From Luminiphilus sp. (GTDB lineage Bacteria; Pseudomonadota; Gammaproteobacteria; Pseudomonadales; Halieaceae): a stretch of DNA of 34,543 nucleotides. Position numbers and translations under genes: made by a program. The notes beneath the pieces were generated by a model. That model was not told where the DNA came from. It ran no database searches and saw only the letters and a list, made by a program, of their open reading frames with translations. Shown here piece by piece: positions 16,567-24,627 of the stretch; within the stretch, counting starts at the first letter, position 1; every line of letters starts with the position of its first letter. Location of the stretch: assembly GCA_029242325.1 (NCBI GenBank), contig JAQWUD010000008.1, positions 1-34,543 on the forward strand, given 5' to 3'.

Positions 16567-17709
16567 TTAGATTCGCTCCAAAATATGGACAGCACAAGCA
16601 CTTCCCAGACCAACGACATGGGTCATGCCAACCCTGGCGTTCTCAACCTGACGCGCACCCGCCTCGCCCCTGAGCTGCATGACGACCTCACAAACATTGG
16701 CAATCCCCGTCGCGCCTAGCGGATGCCCTTTGGATAACAAGCCCCCCGATACGTTGACAGGTATTTTCCCACCCAAGGTAGTGGCGCCACTCTGCAGCAG
16801 GTTAGCTCCCTCTCCTGCTGCGCATAACTGCAGATTTTCGTAATGACATATTTCCGCGGTGGCGAAGCAGTCATGAAGCTCTACCAGATCAATATCATCA
16901 GGCCCTATACCCCCGGACTCATAGGCAGCATTGGCTGCCAATTGCGTAACAGCGTTGAGATCCGGCATAACGGTGTTTCTCGGCGTAAATGGATCGCTCG
17001 CAAGGGCAGAAGCTTTCACAAGCACAGCCCGCTTGCTGAGCCCCAAAGACTTCATTTTCTTTTCGCTGCACAATACTGCGGCAGCCGAGCCATCAACATT
17101 CACCGAGCACATCAGCTTGGTATTGGGGTAAGCGATCATTTCTGAACCCAGCACCTCCTCCAAGGGCGTTTCTTTTTGATACATCGCCTTGGGGTTCATG
17201 GTGCTGTGAAAATGATTTTTCACCGAGACCATGGCGAACTGCTCAAGCGTCGTGCCGAAGCGTCTCGCGTGCTCCATACCCATCTCTGCAAATACCGCCG
17301 GCATCGTTTCGGACCCTACCAGACCTTCCCTGGGGACCGCATCGCCCGCCCTGTTTTTTCGCACTAGGACGCCCTTCGCCATCTTTTCTGAGCCCACCGC
17401 CAACGCCAAATCGCACACCCCTGCGCGTATGGCCATCCACGCCTCGCGAAAAGCGGTAGCACCTGTGGCGCAAGCGTTTGTCACGTTCGCCACAGGGACC
17501 CCGGTTTGACCAATGATCTGGAGCATTCTTTGCCCGACCATGGTCTCCCCACAATTGCCGCTGTAAACAGCCTGGATATCCTGAATACCCACATTGCAGT
17601 CATCGAGTGCCAACAGGCTGGCTTTGGCGGCCAGCGAGGGAGGGGTTTCGTCTTCAAATCTGCCAAAACGGATCATGTCCGCACCAATGACGTAAACCCT
17701 ATCTGACAT
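16567..17709 (-). CDS. SCPx-type thiolase (Cys-containing)
   Basis: A 380-residue thiolase of the SCP2/SCPx lipid-transfer type, which cleaves 3-ketoacyl-CoA with CoA. The acylated nucleophile is Cys80 in TNACATGATAF. LVELHDCFATAE, SKGHPLGATG with its active-site His, and the C-terminal GLGSACAVHIL with the second Cys are intact, so it should be catalytically competent. The ATG at 17709 starts 2 bp after the DUF35 stop; a longer frame to 17784 would overlap that gene. SCPx thiolases typically work on branched or steroid side-chain ketoacyl-CoAs and are usually paired with DUF35 proteins, as here. It likely carries out the thiolytic step for one beta-oxidation round in this island. Confidence 0.92.
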   Translation of the reverse strand: MSDRVYVIGADMIRFGRFEDETPPSLAAKASLLALDDCNVGIQDIQAVYSGNCGETMVGQRMLQIIGQTGVPVANVTNACATGATAFREAWMAIRAGVCDLALAVGSEKMAKGVLVRKNRAGDAVPREGLVGSETMPAVFAEMGMEHARRFGTTLEQFAMVSVKNHFHSTMNPKAMYQKETPLEEVLGSEMIAYPNTKLMCSVNVDGSAAAVLCSEKKMKSLGLSKRAVLVKASALASDPFTPRNTVMPDLNAVTQLAANAAYESGGIGPDDIDLVELHDCFATAEICHYENLQLCAAGEGANLLQSGATTLGGKIPVNVSGGLLSKGHPLGATGIANVCEVVMQLRGEAGARQVENARVGMTHVVGLGSACAVHILERI

Positions 17710-17711
17710 AC

Positions 17712-18134
17712 CTATGCATCCAATGCTGGAGTAAAGAAATGCGAGACATAACCCTCTGCCTCGGGATTGATACAACTCGCACATCGGAAAACAACCGAGA
17801 GGGGCATGCCAAAGGTTAACTCATCGGGGTCTGGCGGCACGTTCAGCATAGTCCCCTTTATTGAACCGCCCCCGTCCATGTCTACCACGGCAGAAACAAA
17901 CGGCACAGAAACACCTTTGTAGCTCCTATGGACAACGGTATAGCTGTAGAGGCTGCCGTGCGTTCCTAAATCGATCTGTTTCATGCAATCGCGCGAGTAA
18001 CATCCCGCGCAATGCTGTCTCAGCCCGGGAAATAACTGATCACAGGCCTCACATCGCGAACCGACCAGATAAGGCTCACTTTTCTCATTGAGCGCGACGA
18101 ACTGGGTCGCCGCCTTCAGCGCATCACTACTCAA
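17712..18134 (-). CDS. DUF35 OB-fold acyl-CoA-associated zinc-ribbon protein
   Basis: A 140-residue protein with an N-terminal rubredoxin-like zinc ribbon (Cys28, Cys31, Cys42, Cys45 in CEACDQLFPGLRQHCAGC) and a C-terminal OB-fold, containing YSYTVVHRSYKGVSVPFVSAVVDMD. DUF35 proteins bind SCPx-like thiolases or aldolases and are needed for their stability or activity. It starts with TTG (complement of 18132-18134), with GAAGGG upstream; no in-frame ATG serves. It lies between the amidohydrolase gene and its thiolase partner, 2 bp from the latter. Confidence 0.88.
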   Translation of the reverse strand: MSSDALKAATQFVALNEKSEPYLVGSRCEACDQLFPGLRQHCAGCYSRDCMKQIDLGTHGSLYSYTVVHRSYKGVSVPFVSAVVDMDGGGSIKGTMLNVPPDPDELTFGMPLSVVFRCASCINPEAEGYVSHFFTPALDA

Positions 18135-18162
18135 CCGTCGTGCCCTTCATGTCTCGGATGTC

Positions 18163-19461
18163 TCATATGTGAGATAGAATTCTCGTGATATCCGCCGAGG
18201 TAACCGGTCCGGAGGAATCTCGCGTCGGAGCAAGACCCCCCAACGACTTGGGCGTCACGTCAACATGACTTGCAAGTTTTCTTAACGCCCCCACGGTGCA
18301 ATTTTCTCTTCCACCCAGCGCAGAAAAAGGATCAAAGGAGAACTCACGCATAGCATTGAGATGAGTAATCTTATCTATCTCATCGGCAGGAATTCTCTTC
18401 ACCGTCTCCCACAAAACTTCTGGGCAGTGCGGCCACACCGTGTCGGAGTGCGGATAATCGCACTCCCAAGTGATCATATCGATCCCAACAGAATGGCGAT
18501 TCTCGATCCCAAACGCATCGTCAATAAAACAAGTGATAATGTGTTTTTTAAAGACATCTGACGGCTTCTTGCCACCGAGGTCACAGCGAGTCCACTTGCT
18601 GTGATGTGCCTGTGTAAAATCCGCCCGCTCGATGAAGTAAGGCACCCATCCTATACCTCCCTCTGACAGGGCCATACGTAACGAGGGATACTTCTCCCAG
18701 AATGCGGCGAAGGTCCAGTCGGCCGCGGCACCGGCGATGGACATTGGCATCGAAGTGATCCAAGCGTCTATCGGTGATTCATCCGATGGATATGGAGGGT
18801 TTCCCGCAGAGCCAATGTGAACACTCAGCACGACGCCGTCATCCGCGCAAGCCGCCCACACCGGATCCCAGCTTTCGGAGTGCAAACTTGGTAGATCAAT
18901 CAAACTGGGATTTTCGGGGAAAGCCACAGCATGAACACCCAAATCGGCCACACGCTTAATTTCGCTGGCTGCCAGGCCTGGATCCCACAGCGGCAACAGG
19001 GCAAGCGGAATGAATCTCCCTGGATATTTTCCACACCATTCGTGAATGTGCCAGTCGTTGTAAGCCTGAATGGTTGCAAGTCCCAAGTCCTTGTCTTGAG
19101 GATTTTGAAATCTGGCGCCGGCAAACCCAGGGAAGGAGGGAAAGCACATTGACCCAACGACACCATTGGCATTCATATCATCGATGCGCGCATCGACGTC
19201 GTAACAACCTTTCCTGACATGATCGAATGCGACAGGTTCAAAGCCGAACTCCTCTTTTGGTCGTCCAGCCACAGCGTTCAGCCCCAAGCCCGGCGCCTTC
19301 TTTCCCTCCACCAACCAGTGATGGGCACCGGCTGTTCCTTTCACGATCTTTGGGGCACGATCCTTGAACTTATCTGGCATGTGCTTATCGAACATATCGG
19401 CCGGCTCGATCACGTGGTCATCCACACTCACCAGGACCAAGTCATTTAGGCTAGACGTCAT
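18163..19461 (-). CDS. Amidohydrolase-2 (ACMSD-like) family metal-dependent hydrolase or decarboxylase
   Basis: A 432-residue TIM-barrel protein of the Amidohydrolase_2 family, whose members include decarboxylases (ACMSD, gamma-resorcylate decarboxylase) and hydrolases. The N-terminal metal motif region VSVDDHVIEPADMF (11-24), the barrel strand SEGGIGWVPYFIERAD, and WECDYPHSDT near the C-terminal metal Asp are all present. The ATG at 19461 is chosen because GGAGA lies upstream; a longer TTG-started frame to 19512 is less likely. It leads a leftward operon with a DUF35 protein and an SCPx thiolase under operator copy 4. Hydrolysis of a ring-derived beta-diketone or lactone, or a decarboxylation, would fit, but the reaction is not determined. 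Confidence 0.85.
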   Translation of the reverse strand: MTSSLNDLVLVSVDDHVIEPADMFDKHMPDKFKDRAPKIVKGTAGAHHWLVEGKKAPGLGLNAVAGRPKEEFGFEPVAFDHVRKGCYDVDARIDDMNANGVVGSMCFPSFPGFAGARFQNPQDKDLGLATIQAYNDWHIHEWCGKYPGRFIPLALLPLWDPGLAASEIKRVADLGVHAVAFPENPSLIDLPSLHSESWDPVWAACADDGVVLSVHIGSAGNPPYPSDESPIDAWITSMPMSIAGAAADWTFAAFWEKYPSLRMALSEGGIGWVPYFIERADFTQAHHSKWTRCDLGGKKPSDVFKKHIITCFIDDAFGIENRHSVGIDMITWECDYPHSDTVWPHCPEVLWETVKRIPADEIDKITHLNAMREFSFDPFSALGGRENCTVGALRKLASHVDVTPKSLGGLAPTRDSSGPVTSADITRILSHI

Positions 19462-19525
19462 AAAATGTCTCCGGATTTCAGAAGCACCAACCCTGTTTTG
19501 GAGGGCCAGCAAATACTTGATTTAT

Positions 19526-19544
19526 AACTGACTATATGTCAGTT
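19526..19544. promoter_or_regulatory. Island operator copy 4 (divergent, amidohydrolase / acyl-CoA dehydrogenases)
   Basis: AACTGAC-TATAT-GTCAGTT is the best copy: both 7-base arms are perfectly complementary. A minus-strand TATAAA (complement of 19521-19526) abuts it, about 60 bp before the amidohydrolase ATG. It lies 82 bp before the divergent acyl-CoA dehydrogenase start, so it could control both operons. Confidence 0.88.
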
Positions 19545-19625
19545 TTATGGCTCGGGCAAGTCAACAGTAGCGTTTTTGGCGCGCCGGGCCATCTCAGGCC
19601 TCGATGACTGGAAAGGTGTCGCACC

Positions 19626-20780
19626 ATGGATCTGCATTTTAGTGCTGAAGATCAACAATTTAGAGAGATGGCCAGAGACTGGCTGCGCGACAATATCCCT
19701 GCCGGTCGCAGGCCGCATCATGGCGAAGAAATGCGCACCTTCGACACGGCTTGGCAAAAGACCCAATTCGATGCCGGATGGGCCGGGATCTCCTGGCCCA
19801 CTGAGTACGGTGGCTTGGGACTAGATTTAACTCGACAGCTCATTTGGTATGAGGAGTACGCCCGCGCGGGAGCGCCCGACAATCATTTGTGTTTTGTCGG
19901 CCTGAATCATGCTGGTCCGACGATCGTTAGTCACGGTGATGAGCACCAAAAACGAAAATACCTCAAACCCGTCCTCTCGGGCGAGAGCATCTGGTGTCAG
20001 GGCTTCTCCGAGCCCAATTCAGGCTCCGACCTGGCGAGTCTCTCAACGAGAGCCGAAATCGACGGTGATGAACTAGTCATCACCGGGAGCAAAATTTGGA
20101 CAAGCCACGGACACCTCAGCGACATGCAAGAACTACTTGTCCGCACAGATCCAGACGCCCCTAAGCACAAAGGGATCAGCTGGGTTATTTTTGATATGAA
20201 AGTTGCCGGTCTGGAGCTACGACCCATCAACATCATGACCGCCCCCAACCTACCCCACTTTGTACAGTGCTTTTACGACGAGGCGAGGATCCCACTGGCC
20301 AACGTAGTCGGCGGACTAAACAACGGCTGGAAAATTGCAATGTCTACTCTAGGTTTTGAGCGCGGAACCGCACAGATAAAAGATCAAATTCGCTACGCGC
20401 ACCTGGTTGAAGAGATGATAACGCGCGCCAAGAAGCGATTTGGCTCGGAAAATCTGCACACTGACGAGATTGGATCGCGCCTCGCTCAATTGAGGGCTGA
20501 CATGGCTGCTGCTCGCGCCATGACTTACATGACCGTATCCAGAGCAAAAGCGGGGAACCCTGGCGCCGAAAGCTCATTAATGCGCGCCATGGTGGGACAA
20601 GTGCAGCAAAAAGTTCGTCGCTTGGCCTTGGACATCATTGGCCCGGAGGCATTGGAAAACCCGGACGAAGACGACTGGGTTTACTTTTATCTGAGAACTT
20701 TCTCCACCACTATCGCCGCGGGAACGTCACAAATCCAAAGAAATATTATTGGGGAGCGAGTTCTGGGCCTCCCCAAATGA
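19626..20780 (+). CDS. Acyl-CoA dehydrogenase, larger subunit of pair 1
   Basis: A 384-residue FAD-dependent acyl-CoA dehydrogenase that would introduce an alpha-beta double bond in an acyl-CoA. The FAD-binding signature GFSEPNSGSDLASLSTRAE (about 126-144) and the C-terminal AAGTSQIQRNIIGERVLGLPK region (written in part) are typical. The Glu that medium-chain enzymes carry at the YEGTS position is Ala here; Glu245 in LGFERG is a likely alternative base, as in isovaleryl-CoA-type and some steroid FadE enzymes. A second, less typical dehydrogenase follows 12 bp later, forming a pair as in alpha2beta2 FadE complexes of steroid side-chain degradation. The operon is driven from the operator-bearing region at 19526. 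Confidence 0.92.
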   Translation: MDLHFSAEDQQFREMARDWLRDNIPAGRRPHHGEEMRTFDTAWQKTQFDAGWAGISWPTEYGGLGLDLTRQLIWYEEYARAGAPDNHLCFVGLNHAGPTIVSHGDEHQKRKYLKPVLSGESIWCQGFSEPNSGSDLASLSTRAEIDGDELVITGSKIWTSHGHLSDMQELLVRTDPDAPKHKGISWVIFDMKVAGLELRPINIMTAPNLPHFVQCFYDEARIPLANVVGGLNNGWKIAMSTLGFERGTAQIKDQIRYAHLVEEMITRAKKRFGSENLHTDEIGSRLAQLRADMAAARAMTYMTVSRAKAGNPGAESSLMRAMVGQVQQKVRRLALDIIGPEALENPDEDDWVYFYLRTFSTTIAAGTSQIQRNIIGERVLGLPK

Positions 20781-20792
20781 CGTAGCCGGATT

Positions 20793-21824
20793 ATGAATTT
20801 ACTACCTGACTCACAACAGCAACAGATTCTGGATACTCTGAGTGGCCTTCTCAGAGAGAAAGCACCGATCGATCGGTTTCGTGAACACGGCGAAGTGGGA
20901 AACGAAGATGATCGTCTGTGGCCCATTCTGGGCGATCTGGGTTTCTTGGGCCTCGGCATTAGCGACAGTTTCGGCGGTGTCGGACTGAGCGCCGCCGAGG
21001 AGGTGCTTGTCTACAGAGAGTTTGGCAATCAACTCTTGTCCGTCGGCGTTTTTGGTCTGACGCTGGGCGCGCGAATCGCCGCTCTCGGAGGCGACGACAC
21101 GATGTGTCGGCAAATCTTATCGGGTTCGCTAATCATAGGCGTCGCAAGTAGCCTGCACACCCCTGTTCAAATGAGTGAGACCGCGTGCGCTGGAGCATTT
21201 CACCTGTTCGAGGCGAGCAAAGCGGATCTTATTTTGTTAATGAATGAGCAGGGGGCGGCGCTAATTACAGCTGACCAGTTCGTCGAACGAAAATCTGTGA
21301 AACCCATGGATGCAATTCTCACTCTGGAAAGAAGCCAACTTCCTGCATCGCGACCTGCCCTTTGGATAGATGCAAGTGATGATGCATTGCACACCCGCGC
21401 GATTTTACTGGCCTCGGCTTATGCAACCGGCATCGCCGCAACAACCCAGAGCATGGCGGTCGAATACGCCAAGATAAGAGAACAGTTCGGGAAACCCATC
21501 GGCTCCTTTCAGGCGGTGAAACACTTGTGTGCCGAGATGGCGATTCGCAGTGAAGCGGCGCAGTCTCAATGCCTTTTTTCCGCGCTGGTTGTCGCGGAAG
21601 ATCGAGACGACAAGGACTTTCAAGCAATATCCAGCAAAATCACCAGCGTTGATGCAGCGCTCCAGAATGCGGCATCCAATATTCAGATCCACGGGGCCTT
21701 TGGCTTTACTGCAGAAGCCAATGCCCACCATTTTCTCAAACGCGCACATGTCATGGACCAGCTGTGGGGTGATCTCAGGCATCAGCGGGCAAGGCTCCTT
21801 TCGCTACCCACCCCAGCTACTTAA
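20793..21824 (+). CDS. Acyl-CoA dehydrogenase-like, smaller subunit of pair 1
   Basis: A 343-residue acyl-CoA dehydrogenase homologue lacking the N-terminal FSEP-type FAD motif of its partner but keeping the C-terminal domain: KIREQFGKPIGSFQAVKHLCAEM and IQIHGAFGFTAEANAHHFLKRA. Such half-degenerate proteins encoded beside a canonical dehydrogenase form heterotetramers with one active site per pair in mycobacterial FadE/ChsE systems. It lies 12 bp after the first subunit and 4 bp before the crotonase, so tight translational coupling is likely. Its precise acyl-CoA is unknown; branched or polycyclic acids would fit the architecture. Confidence 0.88.
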   Translation: MNLLPDSQQQQILDTLSGLLREKAPIDRFREHGEVGNEDDRLWPILGDLGFLGLGISDSFGGVGLSAAEEVLVYREFGNQLLSVGVFGLTLGARIAALGGDDTMCRQILSGSLIIGVASSLHTPVQMSETACAGAFHLFEASKADLILLMNEQGAALITADQFVERKSVKPMDAILTLERSQLPASRPALWIDASDDALHTRAILLASAYATGIAATTQSMAVEYAKIREQFGKPIGSFQAVKHLCAEMAIRSEAAQSQCLFSALVVAEDRDDKDFQAISSKITSVDAALQNAASNIQIHGAFGFTAEANAHHFLKRAHVMDQLWGDLRHQRARLLSLPTPAT

Positions 21825-21828
21825 GCCA

Positions 21829-22617
21829 ATGTCCACCTCCTATCACAACATACAATTTCAGCAGGCTAAAGGCGTATGCCGACTGATATTGAATCGCCCG
21901 GATCAGCTCAACGCTCTCAACGACGAAATGAAAGATGAGATCCTGCACGCGCTAGATTCGATAAGGGTAGAGGAAGCCCGGGTGCTATTGATAACTGGCG
22001 CTGGTCGTGGATTCTGCGCCGGGCAGGATCTTGGTGACCGAGACGTTAACGCCGGGCCTCTCGACCTCAGTATTGGGCCCGAGACTTTTTATAACCCGCT
22101 GGTAAGGAAGCTCGTAAGCCTACCTGCGCCGGTTGTGTGTGGCGTCAACGGCGTAGCCGCGGGGGCGGGAGTTAATATTGCCCTTGCTTGCGACATCGTG
22201 ATCGCCAAGGTCTCAGCAAAATTCGTGCAATCATTTTCGAAAATCGGGCTCATACCGGACGCTGGTGGAACCTGGCATATGTCCAGAAGAATAGGTCTGG
22301 CGAGGGCTCTAGGCTTCACTTTGCTGGCAGAGTCATTCACGGCTGAGGAAGCACAGCAAATAGGTTTGATTTGGGCAGCGGTCCCCGACGACGAGTTTAC
22401 GGCTCAACTTGACAGCGTCGTGACACGGTTGGCGTCATCACCCACCTATGGTTTGGCCAGCGCGAAAAAGGCGATACGCGCGGCGTTGACCTCTACACTT
22501 GACGCGGCGTTGGATCTGGAAAGGGATATTCAAAAGGAATGCGGTCTTTCCGAAGACTACAAAGAGGGAGTGAAGGCCTTCAAGGAAAAGCGAAAACCTA
22601 AATTTAACAATCGATGA
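21829..22617 (+). CDS. Crotonase (enoyl-CoA hydratase/isomerase), PaaG-like
   Basis: A 262-residue crotonase. The oxyanion-hole segments GRGFCAGQDLGDRDV (about 60-74) and NGVAAGAGVNIALACD, IGLIPDAGGTWHMSRRIGLARALG, and QQIGLIWAAV closely resemble PaaG, the ring 1,2-epoxyphenylacetyl-CoA isomerase. The Asp in PDAGG replaces the usual second hydratase Glu, favouring isomerase chemistry. No other phenylacetate (paa) gene is present, so it is a PaaG-like enzyme used for another substrate. The ATG at 21829 follows the dehydrogenase stop by 4 bp; a longer frame beginning inside that gene is not believable. It likely hydrates or isomerises the enoyl-CoA made by dehydrogenase pair 1. Confidence 0.9.
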   Translation: MSTSYHNIQFQQAKGVCRLILNRPDQLNALNDEMKDEILHALDSIRVEEARVLLITGAGRGFCAGQDLGDRDVNAGPLDLSIGPETFYNPLVRKLVSLPAPVVCGVNGVAAGAGVNIALACDIVIAKVSAKFVQSFSKIGLIPDAGGTWHMSRRIGLARALGFTLLAESFTAEEAQQIGLIWAAVPDDEFTAQLDSVVTRLASSPTYGLASAKKAIRAALTSTLDAALDLERDIQKECGLSEDYKEGVKAFKEKRKPKFNNR

Positions 22618-22673
22618 AATGAAAGCAGTGCTCGCCCCAAATCCACACTACCGCAGTAAGGGGCCTCAACTCA

Positions 22674-22692
22674 CCTAAAGCGCCATTTTAGG
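22674..22692. promoter_or_regulatory. Inverted repeat before the ferredoxin operon
   Basis: CCTAAAG-CGCCA-TTTTAGG has 7-base arms with one mismatch and a 5-base centre, the same geometry as the island operators but a different sequence. It lies 26 bp before the ferredoxin GTG. It could be a binding site for another regulator or a small hairpin. Confidence 0.4.
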
Positions 22693-22717
22693 CAAAAATT
22701 GGCGGAGGAAAGTCGCA

Positions 22718-22912
22718 GTGAAAATCAAAATTGAAGTAGAACGTTGTGTCGGACATGCCAGATGTGCCGCTGTCGCGCCCGAAGTGTTCTCACTTGATGA
22801 CAACGGTTTCAATACGACGGAGAAGATAACCGTTCCAGAAGCACTCGAAGAAAAAGCAGCGAGAGGCGCGCGCGCCTGTCCGGAAATGATCATTCTGGTT
22901 GAGGAAGATTGA
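22718..22912 (+). CDS. P450-type [3Fe-4S] ferredoxin
   Basis: A 64-residue ferredoxin. Its cluster ligands are Cys10, Cys16 and Cys54 (in ARACPE), with His13 in CVGHARC where a fourth Cys would be; this CxxHxxC pattern is typical of actinobacterial and proteobacterial P450 redox partners with a 3Fe-4S centre. It would pass electrons from an NAD(P)H-dependent reductase to one or both P450s of the island. No reductase gene is in the window. The start is a GTG with a strong GGAGGA 7 bp upstream. It leads a tight unit with an SDR and an MBL-fold hydrolase and lies 100 bp after the crotonase. Confidence 0.93.
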   Translation: MKIKIEVERCVGHARCAAVAPEVFSLDDNGFNTTEKITVPEALEEKAARGARACPEMIILVEED

Positions 22913-22914
22913 CT

Positions 22915-23751
22915 ATGGATACGAATAAGAAAGTTGCCCTGATTACTGGTGCCTCCTCCGGAATCGGCGCTGACATCGCCATGCGCATGGCTTCTGCCGG
23001 CTACGCTGTATATGCAGGCGCACGGCGCGTCGACAGAATGCGCGAACTCGAGGCGGCTGGCATTAACATCTCCGAATTAGACGTGACGTCAGCAGCAAGT
23101 ATTGCCTCTTTTGTCCAAGGGGTTCTCGAACAAGAGAAGAAAATTGACATCCTTATCAACAACGCCGGGTACGGATCTTATGGCGCCGTTGAAGATGTGG
23201 ATATTGAGGAGGCCAGAAGACAGTTTGAGGTCAATCTTTTCGGCCTCGCTGCGATGACCAATGCTGTGCTCCCCAGTATGCGAAGCAACCGTAGCGGAAC
23301 CATCATCCATATGGGTTCTGTCGGAGGAAAGCTTTGGTCTGTTCTAGGTGGATGGTATCAGGCCAGTAAGTATGCGCTCGAGGGCTTGGCAGACTGCACC
23401 CGCAATGAACTCCGCCCCTTCGGTATCCACGTAGTATTGCTTGAACCCGGTGGCATTAAGTCAGAGTGGCGAGAAAACGTAATGTCCTCAATCCAAAAAA
23501 CATCGGGAAACGGGCCATATAGCGCGATTGCAACAGCAGCAAATTCTTTTTTTGAGGGTGCCGCCTCCCTAGAGGCCCAACCAAAAGTGGTGTCCGATTT
23601 AATTCTTAAAGTTTGTTCAAGCGACAATCCGAAGCCACGGTATGTCGTGCCGACAAATGCAAAAATTATGCTGGTACTAAAGGCGCTATTAACTGACAGA
23701 TTCTTCGATAAAATCTGGTCTAGATTTATGAAAATTCCAAAATCGATGTGA
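22915..23751 (+). CDS. Short-chain dehydrogenase/reductase (SDR), retinol/17-beta-HSD-like
   Basis: A 278-residue classical SDR with TGASSGIG (11-18), NNAGYG (82-87), catalytic Ser135/Tyr148/Lys152 in GWYQASKYALEG, and EPGGIKSEW. Arg37/Arg38 after strand 2 suggest NADP(H). The longer C-terminus and the YQASKYALEGL sequence resemble SDRs acting on retinol, steroids and other hydrophobic alcohols. The ATG at 22915, just after the ferredoxin stop with GAGGA upstream, is preferred over a TTG at 22909. Its stop overlaps the GTG of the MBL gene in GTGA. It may oxidise a P450-made alcohol, or act on another oxygen function. Confidence 0.9.
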   Translation: MDTNKKVALITGASSGIGADIAMRMASAGYAVYAGARRVDRMRELEAAGINISELDVTSAASIASFVQGVLEQEKKIDILINNAGYGSYGAVEDVDIEEARRQFEVNLFGLAAMTNAVLPSMRSNRSGTIIHMGSVGGKLWSVLGGWYQASKYALEGLADCTRNELRPFGIHVVLLEPGGIKSEWRENVMSSIQKTSGNGPYSAIATAANSFFEGAASLEAQPKVVSDLILKVCSSDNPKPRYVVPTNAKIMLVLKALLTDRFFDKIWSRFMKIPKSM

Positions 23752-24617
23752 ACACGATCCTTGGTAAATTCGCCTATGCAGCTAGGCTTGTATTGGTAAG
23801 CACGGTTGCTGTTTGGCCCATGGTGGGTGTGACCGGTGATGAAGGCACCAGATTATACGTGCTGGATTGCGGATATATGGACATGGAGGACTGGCAGGGC
23901 TTCCAGACTTTTTATGGGTTTTCAGAGAGCGCGGTGGCCGTGCCAGCACAAGCGAACCCCTGTTTTTTGATAATCCATAAAGGCCGGTCCCTGCTGTGGG
24001 ATGCGGGTTTGGCAGACATGACGCCTTCGACGCCCGTCCAAACTGAATACGGCGTGAAATTCTCTCTGAAATCCAAATTACTTGATCAACTTTCAGCGCT
24101 CAATTATCCCCCGCGGAAAATCGATTATCTGGCGCTTTCTCACCTTCACTTTGATCACATTGGCAATTTGGAATACTTCGTCAATGTAAAGACTCTTATA
24201 CAAAGAGATGAGTGGAATGCAGCAAGACAGGCGGGACCAAATGACATCGGCTACAACAAAAAATTTCATTCCCAACTGGATGACTTCACACAACTGATTC
24301 TTCTGGACAATGACCTGGATGTTTTTGGAGATGGCAAGGTCAGGATTGTGAGAACACCGGGGCATACGCCAGGACACCAATCACTGCTGGTTCACCTTAA
24401 ACAGTATGGGTCCATTGTCATCAGCGGCGACGCTATCCATTTTTTGGAAGAGCTCAGCACACCCGCCGAAACGCCAACCAATGCCGATTCGGTTGAGCAC
24501 AACGCGGCATTGGGTCAACTGATTGAGATGACTCGGGACGCCAACGCAGAGCTTTGGATACAACACGACCCTGTGCAAAATAAAGGCCGCAGATACGCAC
24601 CAGATTTTTATGAGTAG
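23748..24617 (+). CDS. Exported metallo-beta-lactamase-fold hydrolase (lactonase-like)
   Basis: A 289-residue MBL-fold protein of the N-acyl-homoserine-lactonase-like subgroup. The zinc motif SHLHFDHIGN (His132, His134, Asp136, His137), TPGHTPGHQ, SGDAIH and a late IQHDP are present, so a dinuclear zinc hydrolase is expected. The N-terminus has a basic start followed by a hydrophobic stretch (about residues 12-28), consistent with a signal peptide or anchor, so it may act in the periplasm. The start is a GTG that overlaps the SDR stop in GTGA. Grouping with the P450 ferredoxin and an SDR suggests hydrolysis of a lactone or ester made in the pathway, or degradation of an N-acyl-homoserine lactone; the substrate is unknown. 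Its stop converges with the MaoC gene. Confidence 0.87.
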   Translation: MNTILGKFAYAARLVLVSTVAVWPMVGVTGDEGTRLYVLDCGYMDMEDWQGFQTFYGFSESAVAVPAQANPCFLIIHKGRSLLWDAGLADMTPSTPVQTEYGVKFSLKSKLLDQLSALNYPPRKIDYLALSHLHFDHIGNLEYFVNVKTLIQRDEWNAARQAGPNDIGYNKKFHSQLDDFTQLILLDNDLDVFGDGKVRIVRTPGHTPGHQSLLVHLKQYGSIVISGDAIHFLEELSTPAETPTNADSVEHNAALGQLIEMTRDANAELWIQHDPVQNKGRRYAPDFYE

Positions 24618-24627
24618 CGGCCCCGAA

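Noticed and set aside
21529-21828. 5' extension of the PaaG-like crotonase frame
   Set aside because: It lies inside the acyl-CoA dehydrogenase gene in another frame; crotonase similarity begins only at 21829.
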